Positions 11,830 through 23,491 of a stretch of 64,000 bases of DNA are shown here, piece by piece; within the stretch, counting starts at the first letter, position 1; the number at the start of each line of letters is the position of its first letter. The stretch spans positions 1,445,501-1,509,500 of the forward strand of contig JAXDDX010000023.1 in the NCBI GenBank assembly GCA_034670405.1, in the 5' to 3' direction. The DNA comes from Hoplostethus atlanticus. Its lineage: Eukaryota > Chordata > Actinopteri > Trachichthyiformes > Trachichthyidae. The notes under the pieces were generated by a model. The model was not told where the DNA came from and did not search any database. It worked only from the letters and a program-made list of their open reading frames with translations. Made by a program: the position numbers and the translations under genes.

Positions 11830-14437
11830 GGGGTTAAACGGCGTGTGGATGGTGGCCGATGGCGACCAGTGATTGGTTTGCGTTCCCGCAACATATCCTC
11901 CACGACACGAAAATGGTAGAAATTCTGCTCCTTGGCCCCTAATTAACTCCTGATGTTAATGATGAATAAAATGAACTATGATGATGCACAAGGTGCCGGC
12001 AGAATGTGCTGACTGGGGGAAGCCAGCTTCAACATCTGGCTTTGTTTTGGTTCAGTGATGAATTACATCTGATATGCTGTATATTTGGAATGTGTTAAAT
12101 GGTTTTGTTATGCTTCATTGTGTCACACACGGCAGGAGTACCTAGTGTCCCCCTTTATGCACTATGAAAGCGTTTCCAATTAGATTTCAAATGCCACTGC
12201 AAGTCAGTCTCCCCAGGCATCATATGAATAGGAGTCTCCCAGGGCTGCAGATATTATATCTCATTACTGACAGCACCGCTCACCTGGGACGCCAATCAGA
12301 ATAGCTGAGCACTTAAGCAATTGGCTTCTCTCGTACTGCCTCCCTGAGATTGATTGGGTTTGATCTCCCCAAGCGCCACTTTAATGCCAAACACATAATA
12401 CTGTACATTGACCAGATTTTAGGTGGAAAACACTCAAATTAAGAATATAATCTGCCTACCAGTGTGTTCCCTTAGGTTGGATGTAAACTGAGAATTAGCC
12501 ACTTCTCGGTTTCTAAAGTTGAATGTGCATCCATGCAAAGTAAGGGTGGGTCGTTTGGGTTTTCTCCTGTACTTTTTGTTTGTATTCTTGAATGGTGGTA
12601 AAAAAACTCAGCACCAGATGGTTTCCTTTTTGGTATGATCTTATCGTTTGTGAAAAGGAAAGACCTGAATAGGAGTGCGGTAGAATGTGAAAGGTAGTCA
12701 CTGATCTTTAATGGGTTGAATTTTTAAAAAGTAGCCTTTCCAATTAGTGCCATAAAATCTGACAGTTTATATGATGAAAGTAGTACAAAAAGTTGGCAGA
12801 GGCCAGGCTGGCTGCCTGTGATTGTCTAAGCCGGCTGTGAAAACTGAGGCTGGGCTGGCTTACCTCCGATACAGGCTGTTCTCAGTTTCTTTCTGTATCG
12901 GAGAGAACATCATATTTCACTGCATGCCAAAATTTGGCAGTTTAATATTTCCTTGCTCACCAGCAAACATACACATATCTCACCAGTGTCCAAAATTAAG
13001 TTTCTGGCTCACCTGCCAAGAGCTAGGAAACTCAAAAAATGACCTGCCAAGAATAAAAATAAGTATATAAGTACTTATTTTTACAGAAATATGTCACCGT
13101 ACCAGTTTTCTATTTTGTGTGTAGGATCAGATGCTGTATGTTACATAGCTGCATAGCCAACTAGCATAACATAGTTTCAAAGTTCAGAGCAGGTAAAGAC
13201 CAAACTGAAGCATTCAAATGTTATTGTCTCAAAAGCTACTTGATTTTTTAGTTGATTTATCTGCCAAAGAAAAGTTTTACTAGCATGTGGTGCTTGGCAG
13301 GTGTTTCAGAACGTATATTTTGTAGATCATGACTTCATACTTTTGTCTCACTCATAAGGGGTTGCTCTTCATTTCAACATGCTTATTTCATTGTTGTTCT
13401 TTTTTTTAACTCCACCAAATGACAGTTTTAAAAGTGTGTAAATCATTCTTTAAAGCAGATAGGACCTTCTTTGGGCCCACCTTTTTCCAAGCCAGAGACG
13501 TGATAAACTCACAAGGTCTTACCTACAAGCGTGAGTTCACTGCATTCTTCTCCTTGAGGTTTCAGTAAAATTGTTCTCCATTAAACCTAATTTGTTGACC
13601 AAATTCTAAACTTCCTCTCTCTCTCCCTGTTAAAAATATGTCTTTTTAACAGCAACATGGTGCATAAAAATAGTTGAGAGGAAAGCAGCGACGGTGCAGA
13701 GACAGAAACCAGTAGCTTAGATGTCTTCACTGTACCAGGGTAGTTTCTGACGTCTACTACTGACTAGCATGCAGCCTAGCCTGGTTTGCTTGAAATACAA
13801 AGCTCTCCTTAGAAGCATGGCTGCGGGGCGCCTTAACTTAACAGAGCTACAGTCACTATCTTGCTGTGCACACTTGCTCCTGGGGCAGGTCTGCTTTGGA
13901 AGGACAAAATGCTGTTGGGCTCTATGGAAGCAACTGCCAGCATTTTTTTGCATTATTTCTCATCGGTTAGCCGCGGTCTCTGTGTCAGGCTGCTAAATTA
14001 TATCTAGTTTTTTCCAAGAATATCTCAGCTCTGTATTTTATATGAAGAAGGATATTAATTTTGCCCTCTTTCAAATAACGTCTTGCAGAAAAGGCTATTT
14101 TTAAATTTCCACATTTCATTTCCATGCATTATGGATATGTCTCGGAGACGGATGCTCTGTTTATGCAGTGGTCATGTTGTGAATTCACCATCAAAGAGGC
14201 CTTTATTTTCTCTTCCCCAAATTCCAAGGTTACTGCTCCGGTATGTGACCCACATTTTAAACACATCACACAATAATGGCTTATGTCAAAGCTTGGATAG
14301 ATTCCTAGAGCTTTGCAGTGAGGAGGGGAAGAAAAAAATAAACTATCGCTGTTCATGCAACTTAGCCACCACGGTAATTCAACCGTGTTACGTGTAAAGA
14401 CAGGGACAAAATGATATGTGTCTAATATTAGAGGGCC

Positions 14438-14468
<31 letters not shown>

Positions 14469-15035
14469 GCTCTCCCCCGCTGTCTTGCTGTCAATAATTA
14501 GTGCAGTGCAGACGTTACGCAGACATCCTTACAGGAGGTGTTGGAGATGATACCACTTCAAGCACATTAAATATGTATTTTACTTTAATTAGGAGCGATC
14601 AGCTTGCAGGTACAAAATCCCCTTTATTCTGCTTTTACAGTGCACCTGCATTCAGCGGTCGCACAGGCCCCGACTGGGTTGAGGCAAATAGACTGTCAGC
14701 GCTCTTCACAGGGACTCTCCATTATGCTGTCTCTTTCACCAGCGCACACCCCCGAGGGTATGAAGCATTTTGCTTTCTCGCTGCTTGCACGCCGCCTCTC
14801 CTTCCTTGTCCATATGAAGAAACAGCCCTTTCACCTTTCGCAGCTCTGTCTCTGTCTCTTTATCGCTCTAACTCTCCATTACAGGTCTTTTTTATTTATT
14901 TTTTTCCACGTTCAACCATCAAGAACAATATTTTCAGCCTGTTTTCAAACACATCAATACACTGGAATGTATTTTAATATCATAAACCAAATAGCACTTA
15001 TAGGCCTGGAACTGAATTGTACTTATGTGCAGCTT
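11830..15035. other. Gene-free stretch
   Basis: No gene seen. It includes a (CT)n tract at 14438-14463. The ORFs at 14083-15059 (up to 158 residues) overlap on both strands, have no conserved domain and no credible splice frame. Confidence 0.55.
14438..14463. repeat. (CT)n microsatellite
   Basis: About 13 dinucleotide units, followed by an interrupted CT-rich stretch. Confidence 0.95.
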
Positions 15036-15039
15036 GGTT

Positions 15040-15175
15040 GCACTACAATGGACCGGTGACCCATCCATCCAGTATCCCTGCCCTTTGTCCGATGCAAGCT
15101 GAGATCGGCTCCAGACGTCTGTGACCCTGAATAGGTAGAAGTGAGAAAAAGAAAATGAATGAATGAATGAATGCA
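15040..15175 (+). repeat. LINE/SINE 3' tail fragment with (GAAT)n end
   Basis: The stretch GACCGGTGACCCATCCATCC, later GGCTCCAGACGTCTGTGACC, ending in GAATGAATGAATGAATG, matches the general pattern of a dispersed fish L2/SINE tail: a 'gcgaccc...aggataag' type sequence followed by a short tandem repeat. It is diverged and truncated at the 5' side. Confidence 0.65.
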
Positions 15176-18100
15176 GCTTGGTTCATGACCTAGAAAAAAT
15201 AATGTTCAAGAACTGGGGCAATGCAATCAAATAATCTACAGCTCGTTTCAGGCCCTTTAAGTTGCTGTGCTGAGATGTTATTGAATTTTAAATGTAGGGT
15301 AATTAATATTGCAGTTCAATTAATGTACACAAAAATGTGATGAAGTAGTTTTAGCTGCCTTGAACTGGGACGTGGACGCAGATCAAAAGGATTCAAAGTC
15401 TAGGTCACTGCATTAGGAAGCTGTTGGTATTTACATATAAAAAGTGGTTCCTGCATCAGCTCGATCTAAAGGGCAGTCAACAAAACTAAAAGGCTTTTCA
15501 GCAACAACAAAATGGACAACTGAAAAACATGAAAATCATGCATGACGTGAAAATCTGAACAACCCAAAGCTAGGAGAGTGCAGTGCAATGCCCCTTCACA
15601 TTTGTCGAGTTCCCACTTTCAAACCCTTTATTGGTTATAGAGATGAAGATAACAGCCACGGCCTCTCCAATAGAGAGAAGCAATAAATCAGACAATAAAT
15701 AAATAAATCACACAATAAATCATACATACTAGTAGGCAAAAAGATGTTATTAAAACGTGCATATGACCTTTTCCAATGCAATATTTACTTAACTTGAAGG
15801 TACTGTAAATTAAGTACTAAAAATAGTCCTACTATACTACTCAATGTTCTCTGAAACTATTTCATCACATTTAAAACGTAATGTACTTTACACTTTATTG
15901 TTATTGATGACAAGCCTGTCCCCTTTTCAAGCCAGCCTGTTGAAAGTACCACGGCTGGAGGTAAAGGAAAAGAGAGGCTTTGACAAGGCTTTTCCTTGAT
16001 AATGTAATACCCTTTCTTTCTCACACACAAGGAGAATGTCTCCTGCTACTCCCGTAGATAACAAAAGTACAGAAATCACAGATCTACATTTCGTATGCCT
16101 TTAAGCTCTGTATCAGGAGCCTCGCTCTGTGTGATTGGTTCAGGAAATTCAAGGTCTCTTTTTGATTTAGGAAGCGAACAGAGCTCACATAGTCCCACCA
16201 GCACCTTGGAGCTTGAAACGCCAGGAGCAGCTAGTCTTACCCAGCTTGCTCGCCACCCACTGACAAAGAGCAGCAGCCCAAGCAACGATAACGCAAGGAT
16301 ATATCACTGTCCCCGTTATTAATACTGTCATTTACACCTATATGCCCCAGACGGAATTTCTATGAACTCCAGTTCAGTAGTCCACACCCTTAATCCCAAT
16401 TCAATATATTTTTCTGACTTGGGGGAAAAAAAATAATGAAAAAAGGTTTATTTTACAATGCTTTACTTTCGCAAGCTGCAAAGAGGTTCACAGACTCAGA
16501 AAAGTTAGAAACAACACCAAGCTACCACCTTATTTTTAGCTTCCTAAAATACAGGCCCAGTGTTATCACTCAAATCAACATCGCAAAGAAAAGAAGGTGA
16601 CAGCAACCACGGTGATTTATTTTCAAGACAGTAATTTTGCACAAACTTTAGTTCAAGTCAGGAGAGACTAGTTTGTATATAGAAGCAAGCTTTATTGGTG
16701 GTAATGGAAATCTGAAAACATTGGCGGTGGCTCCAGTTGAAATCGAATGGGTTAGAGGCAAAACCTGTGATTCTCTGAGGAGCAGGAAACTCCCCCCCCA
16801 GTAGGCTGCTCTTCCATGGCAGGGTAGACCAACTGGAGCCTGGCACTAGGTGGTGGTGGGGAGGCGGTGGGGTGCAGCAGCGATGCAACCTGAAATGACA
16901 GTGGTGCGGATGCTGCAGGTATCTGTATATGTAGGGGTGTGGCGGCTTGTCATTGGTTCCTCTAGACCCTAGAGGGAGGACTGCTAGCTTAAAGGGCTGA
17001 TTGAATAACGAGTGAGGCCGATACAGAGAGAACGGCTGGAAGTAGCGATGGATAAATAAATGATGAATAGATGCGTGCCAGGTAGTCCTCCTGATTGAAC
17101 TTACGCTAAGCTTCATTTAATTTCTCGGGCTCGAGTTTAATTTTCGCACAGTGTGAAATGCCACGAGTGTTATTCAGATTTATGTAAACAATCAGTGTAA
17201 GAGCTTCGTTTTATAGCCAGAATAGCCAGATTTTATAGAACCAAGTAAATCAACATGAGACATGAATGCAACGGGCCAAACCATTTCTTATTTCTTCTTG
17301 TTTTTCCATGTTTCTGTGTTTTCTCGGCAGCGGTGTGACGTGCTGGTAATTCTTTTCTCTTCATAACTTCGTCTTTTTTTTTTTTTTTGGATTAGTAAGG
17401 CAGCACACGTCCAAAAAGAGGTGGGTACAATTGAAATGACTCCTGAAATATCCATCACCGCAAATTACATCTTTGGTAGTGCTGATTCCCTCTTTTGGGC
17501 TAATGAAGTTATATGCCCCTGCACAACTACCAAGACGCCTGCTAATGTCCTTTAATCTGCAAAGATAATTACAACAAGGTTCCACTTGAAAATCTATACG
17601 TGCCAACAAACGCTTAATGTCTGAGCAGAAATCGACCAATCCGGGGTGGCGATCCAGGGGGGTAATTATTTCTCTGCTAGATACTCAAACGTATAGATAC
17701 ATCATCTCAAGGGACTAATGACAACGATCAAATGATGTGTGCATTAATACAACAGGGTAGATGCATGTGCACGGGATGTAAAATATGCATTAACATGTAA
17801 TACTAACATGCTGACATTCGTTCCTTTTCAGCTCCTTCTTTAGGAAATACCAACATTTGATACATGGAGGAAAATGAGGTTAGGCCGTGACCCCAACATT
17901 ACGCATTGTGCAATCTACCACTGTAACACAGGCTGTTGAGACAGAACATGTCGTACACGCTGTAATCTTAAGGTTAAACACACACATTGCGCCTGCTTAC
18001 TCATATTGCATGCACGGCGAGTGAGAGAAACAATGGAGGAGCAGACTGTGGGAGACTTAGTGGCAAGGAGAATCCAGACATAATGAGTTTAATAACGTAC

Positions 18101-20344
18101 AATGTTCATTAAAACGTAGCTCACAGCCTCTCTGGAGGTGTCATTCCTGTCAGATTAGCGGCGCTGAGATATGGCTGGTGCTGAACGGAGGCAGCCCATA
18201 TGGTCTGTCTGCTTGACAACACCGTGACCCACAACAGATGTGCTGTTTTTCCCCTCCCCTGGTGTTAGCTCCAGCCTCTTTGTCACACCTGTGTTTCCTC
18301 CGCACACAAGCCACACAATAACATCAACAAATGAGACCGTTAGATTTGCCCTTTGAGTCAACAGAGGCTTCCGTGAAGCCGCAAAAATGCATTTTGACAT
18401 TGTAGGAAACTGCTTTAATCTTTCTTTTTTTGCGCGCTGATATTATAGTGGTATCGTAAAAAAATTAAAATTAAAAAAAGATGAACGCCAAGAGAAGGAA
18501 ACGGCTATTTGGACAGGTTTCCTGGTTGTCCAGATGGTTTGCCTTCCAACAGAAATGTGACTTTACCGAAACAAATCATGGCCAGCCTTTGCGTGTAGAC
18601 TGCATGTCAGTGGTGATTTAAAGGGTTATGCAGGCAATTCTGCCAACAGTATATGAAGTATGCACCCGATTGAGCTGGCTGTAATGTAAACTGGATGGAA
18701 AGCAATTTCTTAAGAACATGCAGAACGCCGATGATCAGCTTCAAATACACACACTGCCATGACAAATGTCACTCTGCCAGCCGGCATGTACACAGCGCGG
18801 GTATTCCATCATGTACCGTATGTGAAGACTACATTTTACACATATAGCCTCAACCGGTCAATATTACCACTTCTATCAGTGTGTGGCATTCATCCCCTTC
18901 CTGTAAGCATGCTTCACAGATATTAAGGAAACATCTCATGTGAAGAGCGTGACACGCACCAAGGCTCCTGGAGTGTAGGTTTCTATCCAAACACTGAATA
19001 CCGGCTGTCTATCATACATGTCTGCGTTATAGGGATATAAGTGTCTATCTTAAGTAGCAGCTGTCTGCTCTCACTAATCCCTCTGCTTGATTTAAATGTC
19101 AATACCTCCTTCGTATGTGCACAAGCATAAATCTGTACGGGTGGAGTGGGGCAGTAATGACGCCATCGGGGGGCAAGGGTGACTGCATCTTGACAGGCGA
19201 CCACTGTAGGGACCGCAGCAATAGACCAACGGCAATAACAGCAAGGTCCATAGAGTTTAATGCCCATCCCCCTGGTGAAATGCCATCTGGAAGAAGCAGA
19301 GGCATATGGATTAATCACTGGGAGGCTCGTTCCCATCCTTGATTGTGCACCCTGCACTCACGACTCGGTGGTCCCTCCATTTCGACTGATGAAACCTTGA
19401 ACTACTTGCTTCTGTTTAAGAGCGCTTATTGACTGAGGCTTCCTGCGAGGCATGCCAGCATGATTTTTCAGTGCATGGGAGACAGAAACTGGGACGGTTA
19501 ATGGATGACCCGAGGCAACACGGATAGATTAATGGGAGGGGAGGAGGGAGCGTCAGGGACGATGCCACTCTATTGGGGTGTTGCCTCGGCGAAGCAGCTA
19601 GAGGGTTGAGATTTACGATAGCTTGTTAGAAGCACACGGATAAATGATTGTTGCCCTGTGTATGTGGGACATACTTGTTGGGCTCAAATGTGGCAGAGAG
19701 AACTAGAAACACACAGGAGCTCTCGCATCCCAGGGAGATTCATCTTCCCACTGCGGTGCTGTATTTTCCTCTTCCTCAAGCAGATACAGGTGGTCTGTTG
19801 TTTGAAAAGGGAACAAGAGTAAGCTGTGTGTTTGTTTGAAATCCTTTTTTTTTTTATATATATACCAAAAGCACAAGGCCAAAACATAAGCTATCACACT
19901 TCTGGAGCAATGAATAAATAACAGTTAGTGGTTCATTGTTGTGGAGCGACCCTAGTTAGAGGCTGGTTCCTGGAATCGATAACCTCGTTAGCTGAATAGC
20001 AGCGGTGCCCCGTTGCACCTCGATGGGTTTGGAATTAGCTACCGGTGGCATGTTTACAATCAAGATGCAGAAATTTCAACAACAACAATAAATAAATAAT
20101 AAATCCATCTACCCCGTGACGCAGATTAACACTGTCATGTTGCGCACGGCGAAAGAAACCAACTCATGCAGGACCGCAAATTATCAATTATCTCAGGGAA
20201 ATAAATACACGGATGAACGCGTTGGAGTCATCTGAAGCGTCGCCGATCGGCGGCTATCGCAGATCTCTTGCAGAACCTGCCAGTGCGTGGTTCTGACAAA
20301 ACTGTCACAAGTTAAAATGCTACATCTCAACTGAGGACAACTCA
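15176..20344. other. Gene-free stretch
   Basis: No gene or recognisable transposon ORF. The part near 16660-17120 has a 152-residue minus ORF rich in His and Pro that looks like chance. Short A/T homopolymers are common (for example T14 near 17373). Confidence 0.55.
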
Positions 20345-20637
20345 ACTGAGGACCTCACCACTTATCACCAGGCACCCTGCACTGTATTCATTCCCTTTCA
20401 CATTCATTCATTGCCATTGCCCTTTATCCACTTTATCCACTCCCATTCCCATTCATTCACCCATTACCATTCCTTAACTCTCTATACATGTACCATCCAT
20501 TCATTCACTCTGCTTATTTATAAGTATTTTTTTTAGTATTTATTTTTTTAAAGCCTTTGTTTTTTTGTATTTTGTATATTCTTGTGATACTGTTATGCTG
20601 CTGTAACCCCAGAATTTCCCCCCGTGGATCAATAAAG

Positions 20638-20675
<38 letters not shown>
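20345..20675 (+). repeat. Retroposon 3' tail ending in (ATCT)n
   Basis: A pyrimidine and ATTC-rich stretch is followed by TGCTGCTGTAACCCCAGAAT and GGATCAATAAAGTATC, then about nine ATCT units at 20638-20675. A terminal 'ggatcaataaagtatctatc' pattern is a common 3' end of fish LINE-like retroposons, where the tetranucleotide tail takes the place of poly(A). No coding part is left. Confidence 0.65.
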
Positions 20676-22329
20676 AATACTATTATACAGGGAAAACTAG
20701 ATTACCCCTTCATCATTCCTATGATAACAATGTTTTTCGAGTGTTGAATCTGTTTCAATTTGTCCAGATGACTCGAGACCATCAACACACAAATAGCTGA
20801 AGGCAAACAAGGTCGAGACGGCCAGACAGAAGGAGGCCAGGCCATAGGAGGCATCAGAGGGAACTTTGGAGGAATCACTGGCAAATAACAAACAGGAGAG
20901 GAAAAAATCATGATGAGACAGATCCATGGGTGAGATCCCGTTTTTAGCTGTCGGCAGCAGCTTGAGATGTGACATACTGCACTAGTGGAGTGTTCAATGG
21001 TGAGGAAGATTTCATCAGAGAAAGGGAAGTAAATCAAGTGAGGCGGAAAGAAATGGAGAGATGTAGCTAGTTGAGAAATGAACATAAATTACATCTCAAT
21101 CTCTGTCTGTTGGCCTCTCTACCGGTTCTGCCGTTCCACGGGATCCTCCGAGGAAGCAACGTCTAGTCTACGTCCACTAATTAAACCATGATTAAGTCCC
21201 ACTAATCAAACTCCTTCGGATTCCTAGATGTTCAGCAAAGTCAATTACATCATATCTATGAATTTGACTTCCTCATTACATTTTTTCTCCTTCCAGTTTT
21301 TAAATTAAAGCGAGTGCCGAGTGCATTGAGCCGGGCTTAATCAAGTGGAAACCACGAAAGCCCTGTGACTCTGCAGTAGGCAATCTCCCTGAGCCTCTCA
21401 GCCTATTGCCATGAGCCAAGGCTTCATCAGGCTTATGAGCGCTGTGTCATATCTGCATTACAGCTGATGGGAATAGCAGCACCACTCTGAAAAAAAACCC
21501 ACTGTCTGACTGATGAACGAGGTGAGGTCCAATCCGCAAGCCCCCGCTACGAGTGCAAAAAGAGACAGGAAAGGAATTCTTGGTTTCCACGAGCACGTGT
21601 ATATATATAATAACGGCGGCAGGCTATATGAATGATTTAAACCAGCGTCTGTAGAGGCACATCAGCTGTCAGCTGTCAGGAGATGAAAGCCTGGATTGGC
21701 TCACAGGACTTGATGAGACACCGTTGTATCTGGGCGTTCTGGGACTGAGAGCGGAGGCAGGCATGGAGACCAGCTGTCGCGCTAACCGCTGCCACCACGG
21801 CGCACTGGCGATAAGAGGCCCGGGGGCAGAGGAGGATGCTGTGACCTAAGTAGTATGGAGTCCAGTGTCTCGGCCGCTGCTCAGCATTCCCCGAGTGTCC
21901 TCTCCGCTCAGGATGTTTTATATCCGCTTTCAAATAATGCGAAATCGATAGGGTTTCATTCTTGTTTTATCAGAACGGGCCTGGGAGGGCTTTTATATCT
22001 CTTTTTAATGTCAGATTTCTGACCCTTCAAGAGAAAGAAAAGGGGCGGAGGCATTATTCCAGCCCAACGTTTTCTATGCCAGAGCACAGTCAGTCCAATA
22101 CACACTAACTACACTTGCCTTTGTGCCTCAGTAAATCCACAAATGAAACCTGCCTTTGTGAAAGGGTTATGAGCCATGCCCTACTTTTCTATGTTTGGAC
22201 CTCATCGGGCTGTGAAGGCAGGGGCAGTCATATTCTGTTATTGAAATGTGTGTGTACATACCAATGCATGCTGACAGGCAAATAAAGGTGTTTTTTTGTG
22301 ACACAGATCTGATATTTTCTATTAATTTT
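20676..22329. other. Gene-free stretch
   Basis: No gene seen. The overlapping minus ORFs at 20697-21085 and 21676-21933 lack domains. No repeat recognised. Confidence 0.5.
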
Positions 22330-22740
22330 GAACTTTTTTTAAAGATTATTATTTGGTATTTTTGCCTTTATTAGACAGAGACAGGAAAAATGAGAGGGAC
22401 AATGAAATGGGACAATGAGAGGAATGACATGAAACAAAGGTCCTGGGGCCAGATGTATAAAAAAAAGATTTAGGTGTGGAAATCTGTGTACGCACAAAAC
22501 AGGAAACATGCATACGCTCAGATGTATAAAACCCCACGTACGTCTGTTCCCACGTGTTTTTTCTTCATACATCTCAATCATCCTGAAATTGTGCGCACGT
22601 GCACGAGCCTTCTGACCATGCCCACAATTTACTATAAATGGCTTCCAACACACCCCCAACTGCCTGGTTTGCATATAAAGGGCCAGCATTTAGTTTAGTT
22701 TTGAGGACAAACGGCGGAAGCATTTAAGAAGCAATAGAAG

Positions 22741-22890
22741 AAGAAACACAATTTTACCGACTGTGAACTTGAAATAACGGTTGATCAAAATGACAGAAGA
22801 AAACGCGTATTATTTGGAAGCCTAAGCTCTGGCATTACCAACCAAATGAAACAAGTTGAATGGCAGAAAGTAACCGAAACCATCTCCCTT
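22741..22890 (+). pseudogene. Harbinger Myb/SANT-like protein fragment
   Basis: On the plus strand, in the frame of 22741, the translation reads FTDCELEITV, then RRKRVLFGSLSSGITNQMKQ and VEWQKVTETI. This is the first half of the Myb/SANT-like (trihelix) domain that Harbinger elements encode as their second ORF, which helps the transposase bind DNA and enter the nucleus. After about 22890 the similarity ends and the DNA is antisense transposase C-terminus. The two ORFs therefore meet tail to tail at a deletion junction. The start codon and C-terminal half are missing. Confidence 0.72.
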
Positions 22891-23491
22891 TTAAAAGCCC
22901 AATGCAACGCTCTACCACAGAGCTGCACGGCTGGACACCACATTACAGCGCGTCTGTTGTGGCTCTGGGGATTTGTAAATGGCATAACCATAGCTTCAAA
23001 GCATACCCATTGTCACCTGAGGGTATAAAATATTATATACAAAAAACAATATTATATACATATATTACATTTGGGAAACCGGACATCACTGCAAATTGCA
23101 TTTTGTTGGCCTGTTCAGCTGCTGTGTGGGAACCTGATGATCTATTACTCAAAGAAATGATTCCCCCCAACACCATGGGCATGACCCGGCTCAGGGCAGC
23201 TCAGGATATCCCTGATCTGTCCGCAAGCTCCCCTGAAACGTCCCCGTCGCTAAAAACCCGATTGTTGTCAATACCTGTAGATGGACGGGGATGGCAGGGT
23301 TTCTCCGAGAGTGCCGTTCCAACACAGGGCCCAGTTCAGCACACAATTCGAAGAGAACAGCTCTTGGAAATCCAAAGCGGCTGCATTAGCCAGTCAACAT
23401 CATGGATCAGAAAACCAGTACGGTCTCTGAAGACTCATTCTCGCCTAAATTGCGCAATAGCAATATCTTCCAGCAACGCCAAAGCAGCCAT
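22873..23491 (-). pseudogene. Harbinger transposase remnant (HARBI1-like)
   Basis: The minus strand starts with MAALALLEDIAIAQFRRE, then a stop, then VFRDRTGFLIHDVDWLMQ, the conserved N-terminal region of Harbinger/HARBI1 DDE nucleases. Further on, in shifted frames, are an LTTIGFLATGTFQ-like block and FPNV (23066-23078). Next comes GDNGYALKLWL (about 22985-23017) and VVERCIGLLKGRW near the 22880-22922 end, which belong to the C-terminal half. The region between FPNV and GDNGY, which should carry the first catalytic acid and its surroundings, is replaced by about 45 bp of AT-rich sequence. At least two stops and several frameshifts are present. An intact protein is about 350 residues, so this copy cannot act. 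Confidence 0.85.

Noticed and set aside
14501-15059. Overlapping 158- and 151-residue ORFs
   Set aside because: Two frames of the same pyrimidine-rich stretch, without domains, ending in low-complexity sequence.
20638-20675. Possible CRISPR-like or satellite array
   Set aside because: It is a plain ATCT microsatellite tail with no spacers; no CRISPR array exists in the window.
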